Notes: generated by a model not told the origin, from the sequence alone. 18,518 nucleotides of DNA from CAZRGV01 sp964599655 (GCA_964599655.1 CAZRGV010000123.1:1-18518), one strand, 5' to 3'. Counted from the stretch's first letter, positions 7,471-16,102 are shown. Numbers and translations: made by a program.

Positions 7471-8637
7471 ATGAAACGACGCGCGTTTCTGAAGGGCGTG
7501 GCCGCCGCCGGCGCAACGGCGATGGTTGCTCCAGGACTGGCGGCCGAACCCGTATCAAGGCGAGCTTACGACGGGCCGAACGTGGTGATCATCCGGTTCG
7601 GGGGCGGGGTCCGGCGCCAGGAGTCGATTGAACGAGACGCCGAATACGCGCCCTTCTTGAAACAGGTGCTGGCTCCACGCGGCGTGCTCTTCCCGAAGAT
7701 GGAAATCGCATCGCTGCCGGGCGTGAACACCAGTCACGGCGAGGGGACGCTGAACATCCTGACCGGGAAGTACGACCGGTATCATGACGTGGACAACAAG
7801 TTCCTCGGCGCGAGGTTCGAAGCCAAGGTCCCCACGATCTTCGAGTCGCTTCGCAAGCAGTTCGACATCCCCGAGCATCAAGCCTTGATCATCAACGGCG
7901 AGGACCGGATCGACGAGGAGTTTTACTCGTTCAGCAATCATCATCTGTTCGGAGTCGATTACCGTTCCACGGTCCTAAGCCTCTACCGCTTCAAGCTCTA
8001 CCTGTTGCGGACCGACCTGGCCAATGGGCGGTATCGAGGGGATGAGGAAACCACCAAGCGGAAGGAGTTGCAGAAGCTGGAGAGCCTCGATCGTCGGGCG
8101 AGGGACGCCGCCGCCACGAGCCCCGCGCTCGAGCGATTCTGGGCCAAGTGGGCCGGCTATTACGGCAAGACCGGATTGGTCAACCCGCGGGGCGACCGCC
8201 TTCTGGCCGAGCTGGCCGTCTGGGCGATGCGGGAACTTCAGCCGAGGTTGATGATTGTCAACTTCAATGATCCCGATTATGTGCACTGGGGGATCAAGAG
8301 CCATTACACGAGAGGGGTGACGATCGTCGACGAGGGCTTGCGGAGAATCTACGAGGCGGCGGAGGTGCAGGAGCCTTATCGCAACCGGACGGTCTTCGTC
8401 GTCGTGCCGGATTGCGGGCGGGACAGCAACCCGTTCATGTCCGTGCCCTATCAGCATCATTTCGGATCTCGGAGCGCGCATGAGGTCTTCTGCGTCGTCG
8501 CGGGGCCGGGCATCGACCGAGGGCGAGTGGTCGACAAGCCGGCCGAGCAATGCAGCGTGGCGGCCACGGTGGCGGCCGTGATGGGCTTTCCGATGCCGTT
8601 CGCCGAAGGGCCCGCGCTCGGGGAGGTCTTCGCATGA
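7471..8637 (+). CDS. Tat-exported alkaline-phosphatase-superfamily protein with degenerate metal site
   Basis: A twin-arginine signal (MKRRAFLKGVAAAGATAMVA, residues 1-20) begins this 388-residue exported protein. The body follows the order of the alkaline phosphatase/sulfatase superfamily: strand VVIIRFGGGVRR (38-48), nucleophile region VNTSHGEGTLNILTG (85-99), NFNDPDYVHWG, VFVVVPDCGRDSN, then HHFGSRSAHEVF and VVAGPGI. The family normally has a metal-binding Asp in the first strand and Asp-His in the VxSDHG segment. Here the first is Phe-Gly and the second is Asp-Cys-Gly. The enzyme may bind metal unusually or be a non-catalytic binding protein. The start ATG 7471 has only a weak GGGA upstream. 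Its TGA overlaps the ATG of the next gene (ATGA), which argues for joint translation with the membrane protein. Confidence 0.82.
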   Translation: MKRRAFLKGVAAAGATAMVAPGLAAEPVSRRAYDGPNVVIIRFGGGVRRQESIERDAEYAPFLKQVLAPRGVLFPKMEIASLPGVNTSHGEGTLNILTGKYDRYHDVDNKFLGARFEAKVPTIFESLRKQFDIPEHQALIINGEDRIDEEFYSFSNHHLFGVDYRSTVLSLYRFKLYLLRTDLANGRYRGDEETTKRKELQKLESLDRRARDAAATSPALERFWAKWAGYYGKTGLVNPRGDRLLAELAVWAMRELQPRLMIVNFNDPDYVHWGIKSHYTRGVTIVDEGLRRIYEAAEVQEPYRNRTVFVVVPDCGRDSNPFMSVPYQHHFGSRSAHEVFCVVAGPGIDRGRVVDKPAEQCSVAATVAAVMGFPMPFAEGPALGEVFA

Positions 8638-9863
8638 GCACGCTGCTTCAGGATGTCCCGACCCTGGAAACGCCGCGAATCGCGACGAGGCGCGAGGGGA
8701 AACGATGGGGGCCGCGGCTCGCCTTGCTAGGGCGTTGGTTCCTTGGTGTGCTCTTATGCACACAGTATCTGACTTCGCTGCTGGCCGTGGGCTGGACGTT
8801 CCGGCTCATGCGACGGCAGACCCTCTGCGGCTGGTGGCGCCGGAGCCCCGCGAGGGATTCGTTGACGTTCGAGGAGTTCGCCAGGCGACAGGGACCGGAC
8901 ATCGCGGGCGGCCTGTCGCCCCGATGGCTGGTGGCCGAGGACGCCTCGGAGCGGCTTGCGAAGCCGGGTCGCGACGGCGCGGCCCCGAGCCGATGGAGAC
9001 GGGCTGCCAGGCTGCCCCGCGTGCTGCTGGCGGGCCTCTGGGCGAACGCGAGAACGGGCTTGATTGCGCTGGCGTGCACGGCCGCGCTGACCTTGCCGGG
9101 CGGATTGCTCATGCTCGGCGGATGGGAATACGGCTGGAACGTCTCGTTCAACAAGGGGTATGAGCAGGCGTTCGTGGGTCGATCGGTCTGGGCGGTCGGC
9201 GGTTTGTTGTTCGTGGCGGCCATGCTCTACGTGCCGATGGCCTGGGCCCACCTCGCGACGACGGGCGACCCCCGCGCGTTCTTCGAATTCCGGTTCGTCT
9301 CGAAGCTGATCCGGCATCGGCTGGGAGCACTGACGTTCTTCACGGCGGTCTTCGCCCTGCTGATGTTTCCCGCCACGGTCTTCTGGAGCATCGTTCTCTT
9401 CCTGCCCCAGATCTTCGAGTGGCTGCCGACCGCGACGCCCGAACAGTGGGAACAGTTCGCAAATCGATTCACATTGGTGAATAGCGTCTATCTCTTCACG
9501 GCGTACGTGCTGGTTCATCTTCTGGCCTCGAGGATTTACCGAGGCGCGGTGCTGGGGGTCCTGGCCCGTCGACCCGAGATGGCCGACTCACTGCATCCGG
9601 CGCTTTCTCGCGCGCTCGGTGAACTCCGGTTGCTCCCCGAGGCACCGGCGAGGCGGCGCCATCCTCTGGTCGCGGTCGTGCTCGGCACCGGCCGCCGAGG
9701 CAAGAACGCGGTGCTCTGGGTCGCCTCGTTTTTGATCTGGTTGACGGTGCTCTTCCAGTTGCTCCTGAGCCAGTTCCTCGTCTACCACGAGTTCCTGGTC
9801 TGGCTGAATCCGATGCTGATCCACCTGCCATCGCTGCCACTCTCGATCGGGGGGCCGGCGTGA
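8634..9863 (+). CDS. Polytopic membrane protein of unknown function
   Basis: This 409-residue protein, which I do not recognise, starts at ATG 8634 inside an ATGA overlap with the preceding Tat-exported gene. Hydrophobic segments lie near residues 33-56, 135-160, 182-204, 230-262, 285-305 and 365-385, giving about six transmembrane helices. An Arg-rich cytoplasmic-type loop of about 70 residues follows the first helix, and another Arg/Pro-rich loop (RRHPLVAVVLGTGRRGKN) precedes the last. No transporter, kinase or protease motif is visible. The overlap suggests that it anchors or handles the exported alkaline-phosphatase-like protein, which is inference from coupling only. The long frame starting at 8550 merely extends it upstream into the previous gene. 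Confidence 0.8.
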   Translation: MSTLLQDVPTLETPRIATRREGKRWGPRLALLGRWFLGVLLCTQYLTSLLAVGWTFRLMRRQTLCGWWRRSPARDSLTFEEFARRQGPDIAGGLSPRWLVAEDASERLAKPGRDGAAPSRWRRAARLPRVLLAGLWANARTGLIALACTAALTLPGGLLMLGGWEYGWNVSFNKGYEQAFVGRSVWAVGGLLFVAAMLYVPMAWAHLATTGDPRAFFEFRFVSKLIRHRLGALTFFTAVFALLMFPATVFWSIVLFLPQIFEWLPTATPEQWEQFANRFTLVNSVYLFTAYVLVHLLASRIYRGAVLGVLARRPEMADSLHPALSRALGELRLLPEAPARRRHPLVAVVLGTGRRGKNAVLWVASFLIWLTVLFQLLLSQFLVYHEFLVWLNPMLIHLPSLPLSIGGPA

Positions 9864-10148
9864 ACATCGCGTGACTCGTCGGACGCTCAGCGCGTGATCG
9901 AAGGACTCCAGAGACGCTCAAGCACACGTAGGCACTCCAATTTTATCTTCGATGTGAAAGACCCTTAGTGGGTCGTCTCCGCGTTGCGAAGCGACGCGAT
10001 CCGTCTCCCGTGCCACATCACGGCGTCGCCAACGGCCGTTGCCCTTCTGACAGTCGACGGATAGCCTGGAAGGAGGTCCCTCGCGTGCGCGTCCAAATCC
10101 CTTCGCGAGGGATCGATTCGTCCCATTTCGTTCTCCAGAGGCGACGCG
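9864..10148 (+). promoter_or_regulatory. Structured 285-nt upstream region of the large fusion gene
   Basis: Several structures are seen here. GACCC/GGGTC form a hairpin at 9960-9974. CAACGGCCGTTG at 10030-10041 is a perfect 12-base palindrome. A full-strength ribosome site, AAGGAGGT, lies at 10070-10077, followed by GTG at 10085, which is out of frame with the downstream gene. Two mutually exclusive hairpins share one strand: TCCCTCGCG (10077-10085) can pair with CGCGAGGGA (10104-10112), or ATCCCT (10097-10102) with AGGGAT (10108-10113). A second, weaker site, AGAGG, precedes the real ATG at 10149. No T-tract follows any stem. A regulatory RNA role is inference. Confidence 0.45.
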
Positions 10149-13100
10149 ATGGCCACTCGACGTCCCCGCTCCAACGGCCGTGCGCTCGGCCTTGCCTGTC
10201 TCGTTCTCATCCCGCTCATGGTGCTCGGCTCCGAGACGCCGGGGCGCCCGGCGTCTGAACGGCTCGAGGCCGTTGCGCCGGAGTCGGAGACCCTCCGAGG
10301 CGGGCAAGAATGGGTCCGGTCGCTCGATGGCCTTCGCTCGGGCGAGACGTACCGGATTCAGGTTGCGCTGAGGAGCGGGACGCTCGCGAGGGGCGATCGG
10401 GTTCAGGTCGAGCTCATCGGTCCGGACGGCGAGAAACGGTCCAAGACGCTTCACGAGGGCGATCCCGACGTTTACCTGAGCTATCGCCCGTCGAAGGACG
10501 GTACGGGGCGGCTGGTGGTTCGCTCGGAGGACGGGGCCCGTGAGATTCCGGTCCTTGTGGAGTGGGACCGCCAGGACCTCGGGGCGGACGACGCGAGCGC
10601 GATCGAGGCCGAGCCGAACGACGACTGGCGGCACGCCAACACGCTGGTCCTCGGCCGAGACGTCTATGGGACCGCCGATGATGTCGACTACCTCGAGAAC
10701 ACGGAGGAAGGCAAGTCCGGCCTCGACTGGTTCCGGCTCGTCGTGACCGACGAGGAGCCGATTCTGGTCTACTTCCAGCTCGATTTGCTCGACCGCGACG
10801 TTTCGGCCAACATCCGGGTTTCTACCGTCGACGATGCGGGTGCGGTTCAGCCCTACGTCGAGGGCAAGGACCCGATGGAGATCGTGCACGATCGGGAGCG
10901 GGAGCGCTACTCCAAACACGTGAGCCGTGTCTTCAAAAAAGGAACCTATTATATCGAGATCAACGCCAATCACCCGTCGTATATCCTCCGCACCCGCAAA
11001 TTGCCCGTCCCGCCTTACGACGACCCGAAACAAGCCGTCGAGGCCGGGATGCACTACATCATGAACGTGGGCGATGCTTGGTTCGCGCAAGTGCCTCGCG
11101 AGGGAAATATCTACGTCCGAGCCGACAACATCCACGACACCGGCACGCGTTGCACGGCCTGTCACCCGGCCGTGTTCTCCACGGAGTCGAACCTCGTCGC
11201 GCATCGCAACGGGTATCCGATCCGCTCCAAATCGAACTTTCAATATGTCGTTGACCGCATCTACAACTCGATCACGCCGCTTTACGGGCCCGATGGGCTG
11301 TACTGGCAGCGATTCATCGCGATTCCGCTTCAGGCGCAGGGGAAACAGGGCGGAATCGTGATGGACTTCGAAAGGGAGGTCTCGGGGCGAGAGACGTCGA
11401 CCTTCCGGCGATTCGGCCCGTTCCTGCGCGCGGCCTGGGCGGATCGTGAGGACCTTCCCGAGGACGAGAAGAACGGCGTCGTGCCGCTCGACAGCAAGTT
11501 CGGCTTCGCCTGGCGAGACTGGCGCGTCCTGACCGAGATGGCCCGCCGGACCGGCGATCCCTCCTACCACAAGGCGGCGGCCCGCATCGCCGAGCTCGTC
11601 GGCGAGCCCGCGGCCGACACGCGGGTAGAGACGCTGCAGGACCGCATTCATCGCATCTATACGTGGTGGCTCGTCGACCTGGAGGCCCATTCCGGGCCGA
11701 TTCACGACGAGTCGGAGGCCATTCTGGCACTCCAGAACGAGGACGGCGGCTGGCACGAGGTGGACCGGTCGAAAGGCCCGAGCGCGGTCTATACGACCGG
11801 CCAAATCGTCTGGACCCTGCTGGAACTCGGTTACACGCGTGAGGACCCGAGAATCGCGAAGGCGCTTCGCTATCTTCTCTCTCAGCAGCAGCCGTTCGGC
11901 GGATGGATCCAGACAACGACGCATGAAAACTTTCGTACACCGATGAGGGAAACGCGATACGCGGTCGAGGCCCTGGCCGAGGCGTTTCCGAACGGGCCGG
12001 CGCGGACGTCCTGGGGGAACCGCGACGAGAAACCGGCCCGGCTGCCTCGAACGGATTCACTGATCCACACGCTGGACGACCTGGAGAACCTCTGGGATGT
12101 CGCCGAGGCCGACCGGCCGGGTTTCGCCGCCGCGATCATTCCGCTGCTCGAGCACAAGGAGCCCCTGGTCAGGGCCTACGCGGCGGCCTGCCTGGGACGC
12201 TTGGAGCGCGAAGAGGCGGTGCATCCGCTGATCGAGCGCCTCAAAGATCCGTCGAAGATCGTCTGGCGGGCGGCGGCGTGGGCCTTGCGGCGGCTTGGAA
12301 ACGCGGGGCTCGGCAGCGATGCGATCGGCCTCGCGCTGGAGAGTGCCGAACCGCTCACGCGACGGGGCGCGACGAGGATCTTCGCGTACCAGTTCCATGG
12401 CATGGACGAGCGGCTCGACCTCGCCTATCGGCTGATCAACCTAACCGACGACCCGGATCTCTGGACCCGGCTCCAGGCGCTCAAGACGCTCCGGCAATGG
12501 TTCTACCGCACGGCCGACGCGAACCTTCAGCGCAGGATTGTCTATGCGTATCTGGCCCGGATGCGGGCGGACGAGCATCCCGTGATTCGCAAGAACCTCT
12601 CAGAAGGTATGTACATCATGCTGGATGAGAATTTGGGGGGTGGTGTCAGCCTGCACAAGAATATCGGGGAATTGCCCGAGCGATTGCGGCCGGGCATCTT
12701 GGCCGCTCGGGCCGAGTTTGAACGGCAGGTCTTGCTGACGCCCGTCCTGTCGGCTCTCGAATCGGGCAACGCCCGCCAGCGCGAGGCGATTCTTCGCTCC
12801 TTCGACGGCACGTTCTTCAAGGGGCGGTTCTACGCCAGACGGCCGACAAACATGCTCGACGTCGGCAACGACCGCGAGTTTGGTTTCCTCTACGAACCGC
12901 CGACCGACGTGCTCGACCGGACGTTCGAAGCCGTCTTTCAGGCCGAGGCGTCGCCCGAGGTCCGTCGCCAGTCGATCCTGCTGGCCAGTTTCTTCCTCGT
13001 CCCCGGACGGACGTCGAGCCCGGTCGTCCAATCCGCACTGCTCAAGGGGCTGACCGATCCGGATGAGTCGGTTCGCGAGGCGGCCCGCAAGGTCGTCGGC

Positions 13101-14714
13101 GAGGAGCTGTCGATCGAGGGAATCGAGCGTGACCCGGACCGGTTCTTGAACTTGCTGGAACTGCTGAGGAACTCGAAGGAAGGGCAGGGGGCGGTCCTTC
13201 GAGCGATCGGCCGGCAACCCTCGCTCGTGGATCGAGTCGAGGTACGCGACGCATTGAAGGAAATGCTGGGTCGCGATGACGCCGCGACGCTGCTCCAGCC
13301 GGTCTTACGGCTCCCGGTGTTCACGGACACCGAGGTGCTCGAAGTCTTGACGCGAGGGTGGGAGCGGTCGCGCGAGGTCAACGAACGGCTCGCGCTGCTG
13401 GACGTGCTCTTTGCGAGGCGATCGCTGATCAACGTCAAGGAACCCCCCGAACCGGCGCTCGACATCCTTCGCGACGCCGTTCATGACCGGTCGGCGGCGG
13501 TGCGGGAAAAGACACTCAACGTCGTGAGTAACCTGGACGTCCTCTGGGCCGGAAAGGTCTCGAACACCTTGCTCCTTTCCGCCCTGACCGACGACACGCC
13601 GGCCTTGAGGCGACTGGGGCTCACACTCGCCGACACCAAGTTGAACTTCTGGACGCGCGCGGATGCGAAAGAAGTTTTGCTCCGATTGCTCGTGGATCCC
13701 GATGCGAAGGTGCGCGAGGCGGCGCTTTCGAGGGTCGAGCGAGAGCGTCTGATCGAGGGTTCGCCGGCCCTGGCACGACGTGTCAAGGTGGTCGCCGGTG
13801 ATCCGGCCCTGAGGGGAAGGGCCGAGGCCGCGCTCCGTTCTCAGGGATTCGACCCCAGCACCTTGATCGGAGACGTCTCACTGAGTCGTCCGCGTCTCCT
13901 GAACCTTTCGACGTTCCGGGAGCGCGTCAATCCGATCTTTTACCAGCAGGGCGAGGACGGATACTCCTGCTCGCGCTGCCACGCCAACCACACGATCCTG
14001 AGGATTGCGGAGGCCGACCCCTCGAAAGGATTCACGGGCGAGCAACTGATGACGAATTACAACTCGGTGCTCAAGGTCATCAACCTGGGAGAACCCGAGT
14101 CGAGCCTGATCCTTCGGAAGCCGAGGAGCCCGCAGGGGCAGGGGGGGGCCGATCCGTCGAGCCCGACCGGATTGACGCACGTCGGCGGCCCTCGTTGGGA
14201 GAGCGCCGAACACCCCGCCTATCAGGCGTTGCTCGACTGGATTCGCGAGGCCTCGAGCGAGGTGGCGACGGATCAAAACAACATTCGCCTCTCGGCCGAC
14301 AGCTACGCGCCGGACGACCCGCCGGGCCACGCGGCGGATGGAGATGTTTCCACGTACTGGCAAACCGAGTTTGTTGGGGCCAGCCCCGGATATCCCCATG
14401 AGCTGGTCGTCGATCTCGGGACCGAGCGAAAGGTCGACGGGTTGGTCTACGTGCCGAGGCAAGACAGTCCGATCGGGCGCGTGAAGGCGTTCGAGGTTCG
14501 GCTCTCCGACGACGGTGAACACTGGTCGGCGATCGTGGCCAACGGGGAATGGGACAACGATCCCACATACAAGTTTGTTTCTCTGCCAGGAAAAACCGCC
14601 CGGTACGTGCGGCTCCGCGGACTCAGTGAGGTGAACGGCCAGCCCTTCATGAGCGCGGCCGAGCTGGTCGTCGACTCGTCGCCGGCCGATCCCGCGAAGG
14701 CATCCGCCCCTTGA
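10149..14714 (+). CDS. Giant exported fusion: PPC-like, two CxxCH, alpha-alpha toroid, HEAT repeats, discoidin-like
   Basis: A Sec-type signal (residues about 10-28, ACLVLIPLMVLG) begins this 1521-residue secreted or surface protein. Residues 45-300 form beta-rich segments including EPNDDWRHANTL, resembling bacterial pre-peptidase C-terminal (PPC) domains. CTACH at 335-339 is the first heme c motif. Residues about 420-610 look like an alpha-alpha toroid of the prenyltransferase/squalene-cyclase type, with NEDGGW (Trp535) and PFGGW (Trp586). HEAT-type helical repeats run from about 660 to 1250 (clearest at PLVRAYAAACLGRLEREEAV). CSRCH at 1274-1278 begins a planctomycete-style cytochrome c module. 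Residues 1378-1512 (HAADGDVSTYWQTEF, ARYVRLRGLSEVNGQPF) match an F5/8-type C domain, usually a carbohydrate binder. The start ATG 10149 has AGAGG upstream; an in-frame TAG at 10062 bars a longer protein. A redox-linked binding scaffold is plausible; catalysis is unproven. Confidence 0.88.
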   Translation: MATRRPRSNGRALGLACLVLIPLMVLGSETPGRPASERLEAVAPESETLRGGQEWVRSLDGLRSGETYRIQVALRSGTLARGDRVQVELIGPDGEKRSKTLHEGDPDVYLSYRPSKDGTGRLVVRSEDGAREIPVLVEWDRQDLGADDASAIEAEPNDDWRHANTLVLGRDVYGTADDVDYLENTEEGKSGLDWFRLVVTDEEPILVYFQLDLLDRDVSANIRVSTVDDAGAVQPYVEGKDPMEIVHDRERERYSKHVSRVFKKGTYYIEINANHPSYILRTRKLPVPPYDDPKQAVEAGMHYIMNVGDAWFAQVPREGNIYVRADNIHDTGTRCTACHPAVFSTESNLVAHRNGYPIRSKSNFQYVVDRIYNSITPLYGPDGLYWQRFIAIPLQAQGKQGGIVMDFEREVSGRETSTFRRFGPFLRAAWADREDLPEDEKNGVVPLDSKFGFAWRDWRVLTEMARRTGDPSYHKAAARIAELVGEPAADTRVETLQDRIHRIYTWWLVDLEAHSGPIHDESEAILALQNEDGGWHEVDRSKGPSAVYTTGQIVWTLLELGYTREDPRIAKALRYLLSQQQPFGGWIQTTTHENFRTPMRETRYAVEALAEAFPNGPARTSWGNRDEKPARLPRTDSLIHTLDDLENLWDVAEADRPGFAAAIIPLLEHKEPLVRAYAAACLGRLEREEAVHPLIERLKDPSKIVWRAAAWALRRLGNAGLGSDAIGLALESAEPLTRRGATRIFAYQFHGMDERLDLAYRLINLTDDPDLWTRLQALKTLRQWFYRTADANLQRRIVYAYLARMRADEHPVIRKNLSEGMYIMLDENLGGGVSLHKNIGELPERLRPGILAARAEFERQVLLTPVLSALESGNARQREAILRSFDGTFFKGRFYARRPTNMLDVGNDREFGFLYEPPTDVLDRTFEAVFQAEASPEVRRQSILLASFFLVPGRTSSPVVQSALLKGLTDPDESVREAARKVVGEELSIEGIERDPDRFLNLLELLRNSKEGQGAVLRAIGRQPSLVDRVEVRDALKEMLGRDDAATLLQPVLRLPVFTDTEVLEVLTRGWERSREVNERLALLDVLFARRSLINVKEPPEPALDILRDAVHDRSAAVREKTLNVVSNLDVLWAGKVSNTLLLSALTDDTPALRRLGLTLADTKLNFWTRADAKEVLLRLLVDPDAKVREAALSRVERERLIEGSPALARRVKVVAGDPALRGRAEAALRSQGFDPSTLIGDVSLSRPRLLNLSTFRERVNPIFYQQGEDGYSCSRCHANHTILRIAEADPSKGFTGEQLMTNYNSVLKVINLGEPESSLILRKPRSPQGQGGADPSSPTGLTHVGGPRWESAEHPAYQALLDWIREASSEVATDQNNIRLSADSYAPDDPPGHAADGDVSTYWQTEFVGASPGYPHELVVDLGTERKVDGLVYVPRQDSPIGRVKAFEVRLSDDGEHWSAIVANGEWDNDPTYKFVSLPGKTARYVRLRGLSEVNGQPFMSAAELVVDSSPADPAKASAP

Positions 14715-14827
14715 GCCGGCGTCGCCGATCGCGGACGATACTCGTATCCCGCACAACGGGAGGGCGGGCCGTGCGCAAACGCCTCCCATCATCCGGACTT
14801 CCTTACCCCCCTTCGAGGAGACGTCTG

Positions 14828-16021
14828 ATGAACTCGCGCCAACCATGCCGGCATTTCCGAGGATCGGCCCTCGATCGTCGCGCCTTCCTGCACGCGTCGG
14901 CCGCCGCGGCCAGTCTCACGGCCATGTTGCCCGACGTGTCGCATGCCACGTCAGGTCCGAGTCCGAAGGCATCGACCGGACCGTCCAAGGGACTTCCGGG
15001 CGCACACCCGGGACGCGTCGTCGAGGTGCGGCAGCCGGGCTCTTGCCCCGGCGGCACGCCCGATGCCGAGGCGGTTCGAGGAATGGTCCGTCGAGGGATC
15101 ACGGCGCTGACGCGCATCGAGGAGCCCGTCGAAGCCTGGCGATCGTTGTTCCAGCCAGGCGACGTTGTCGGCATCAAGGTCAACCCGGTCGGTCAGCCGC
15201 ACGCGATCAGCAACTACGCGACCGTTCACGCGATTGTCGAGGGCCTCGAATCGGCGGGCGTCAAGCGCTCGGACATCATCGTTTTCGACCGTTACAAGGA
15301 TCAGTTCCTCCAGGCCGGTTACAAGGACCATCTGCCCGATGGCTGCCGATGGGACTGGGCCGTCGACTCCTACGACGAGGCCCAGCTCGACATCGCGCAA
15401 TATGACCCCGATGTTTTCGTGTCGCTGCCGATCGTCCACGCTCGACCGGGCGTCCACGACCCCAAGGACGATCGAACACATCGATCGCACCTGGCCAAGG
15501 TCGTCACCCAGCGCGTGAACAAACTCGTGTGTATTCCCGTGCTCAAGGATCATGGCTCCGGCGGTGTCACCCTGGCCCTCAAGAATATGAGCCACGGTTT
15601 CGTGAATAACGTCAGCCGTAGCCACGGCACCCACGACACGAACACGTGCAACCTGTTCATCCCGGCCATCGTCTCGCATCCGGTCATTCGCGAGAAAGCC
15701 GTGCTCCAGGTGCTCGACGGCCTGAACGCCGTCTTCCAGGGCGGGCCGGGATCGCGGAAGGAATACGTCTGGCAGTACGAGGCCCTCTTCTTCGCGACCG
15801 ACCCCGTCGCGCTCGATCGCATCGGCAACGACATCGTCGACGCCAAGCGCGTCCAGGAAGGTCTGCCCCCCGTCGCCGAGCTCGGCAAGTCCGGCAAGAA
15901 CCCCACCGGGACCGAGGCGTTCGACTACCGACAGCCTCAGCACATCGCCGGCGCCGGAGCCCTCGGTCTCGGGGTTTACGATAAAGAGCGAATCGACCAT
16001 CAGGTCATCCGATTGAGCTAG
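14828..16021 (+). CDS. Tat-exported DUF362-domain protein
   Basis: This is a 397-residue protein with a twin-arginine signal (DRRAFLHASAAAASLTAM, residues 16-33). The core GDVVGIKVNPVGQPHAISN, then TVHAIVEGLESAGVKRSDI and a later GGVTLALKNMSHGFVNN, match the DUF362 family. Its biochemical role is not established; many relatives carry ferredoxin-like cysteine clusters, but this one has only scattered cysteines and no CxxCxxC set. I start at ATG 14828, seven nt after GAGGAG. A longer in-frame start (TTG at 14711) overlapping the previous stop would put the Tat motif far inside, so it is less likely. It lies 113 bp downstream of the cytochrome fusion gene on the same strand, with a small TCCCG/CGGGA hairpin (14747-14761) between them and no clear terminator, so cotranscription is plausible. 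Confidence 0.88.
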   Translation: MNSRQPCRHFRGSALDRRAFLHASAAAASLTAMLPDVSHATSGPSPKASTGPSKGLPGAHPGRVVEVRQPGSCPGGTPDAEAVRGMVRRGITALTRIEEPVEAWRSLFQPGDVVGIKVNPVGQPHAISNYATVHAIVEGLESAGVKRSDIIVFDRYKDQFLQAGYKDHLPDGCRWDWAVDSYDEAQLDIAQYDPDVFVSLPIVHARPGVHDPKDDRTHRSHLAKVVTQRVNKLVCIPVLKDHGSGGVTLALKNMSHGFVNNVSRSHGTHDTNTCNLFIPAIVSHPVIREKAVLQVLDGLNAVFQGGPGSRKEYVWQYEALFFATDPVALDRIGNDIVDAKRVQEGLPPVAELGKSGKNPTGTEAFDYRQPQHIAGAGALGLGVYDKERIDHQVIRLS

Positions 16022-16040
16022 AAGCGTCACGACCGACCCG

Positions 16041-16070
16041 GAAAAATCGCGGCCAACCCCCGGTTTTTTC
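16041..16070 (+). terminator. Possible rho-independent terminator after the DUF362 gene
   Basis: GAAAAA (16041-16046) can pair with TTTTTC (16065-16070), with an inner CGG/CCG pairing, and the right arm supplies a run of six T. The GC part of the stem is short, so the signal is weak. It lies 20 bases beyond the DUF362 stop and would separate that gene from the membrane-protein pair. Confidence 0.4.
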
Positions 16071-16083
16071 TCTTGAACTCGGA

Positions 16084-16102
16084 TACTTTGCATGGCAAAG
16101 TA
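16084..16102. promoter_or_regulatory. Perfect 8-bp dyad, candidate operator of the membrane-protein pair
   Basis: TACTTTGC (16084-16091), ATG, GCAAAGTA (16095-16102) is a perfect 8-bp inverted repeat with a 3-base centre, more AT-rich than its surroundings. It lies 52 bases before the ATG at 16155. A TTGAAC at 16073-16078 could be a -35 box with a poor -10 overlapping the right arm, so a bound repressor would block it. The symmetry suits a dimeric regulator; its identity is unknown and no regulator gene is in the window. Confidence 0.55.

Noticed and set aside
9918..11924. Open frame of 668 codons on the minus strand, antisense to the fusion gene
   Set aside because: It is a shadow of the plus-strand gene, made stop-free by high third-position G/C. 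The translation has no recognisable domain, while the plus strand shows a signal peptide, CxxCH and toroid motifs.
14711..14827. In-frame extension of the DUF362 gene from TTG 14711
   Set aside because: It would bury the twin-arginine signal about 55 residues inside; ATG 14828 has GAGGAG at the right distance.
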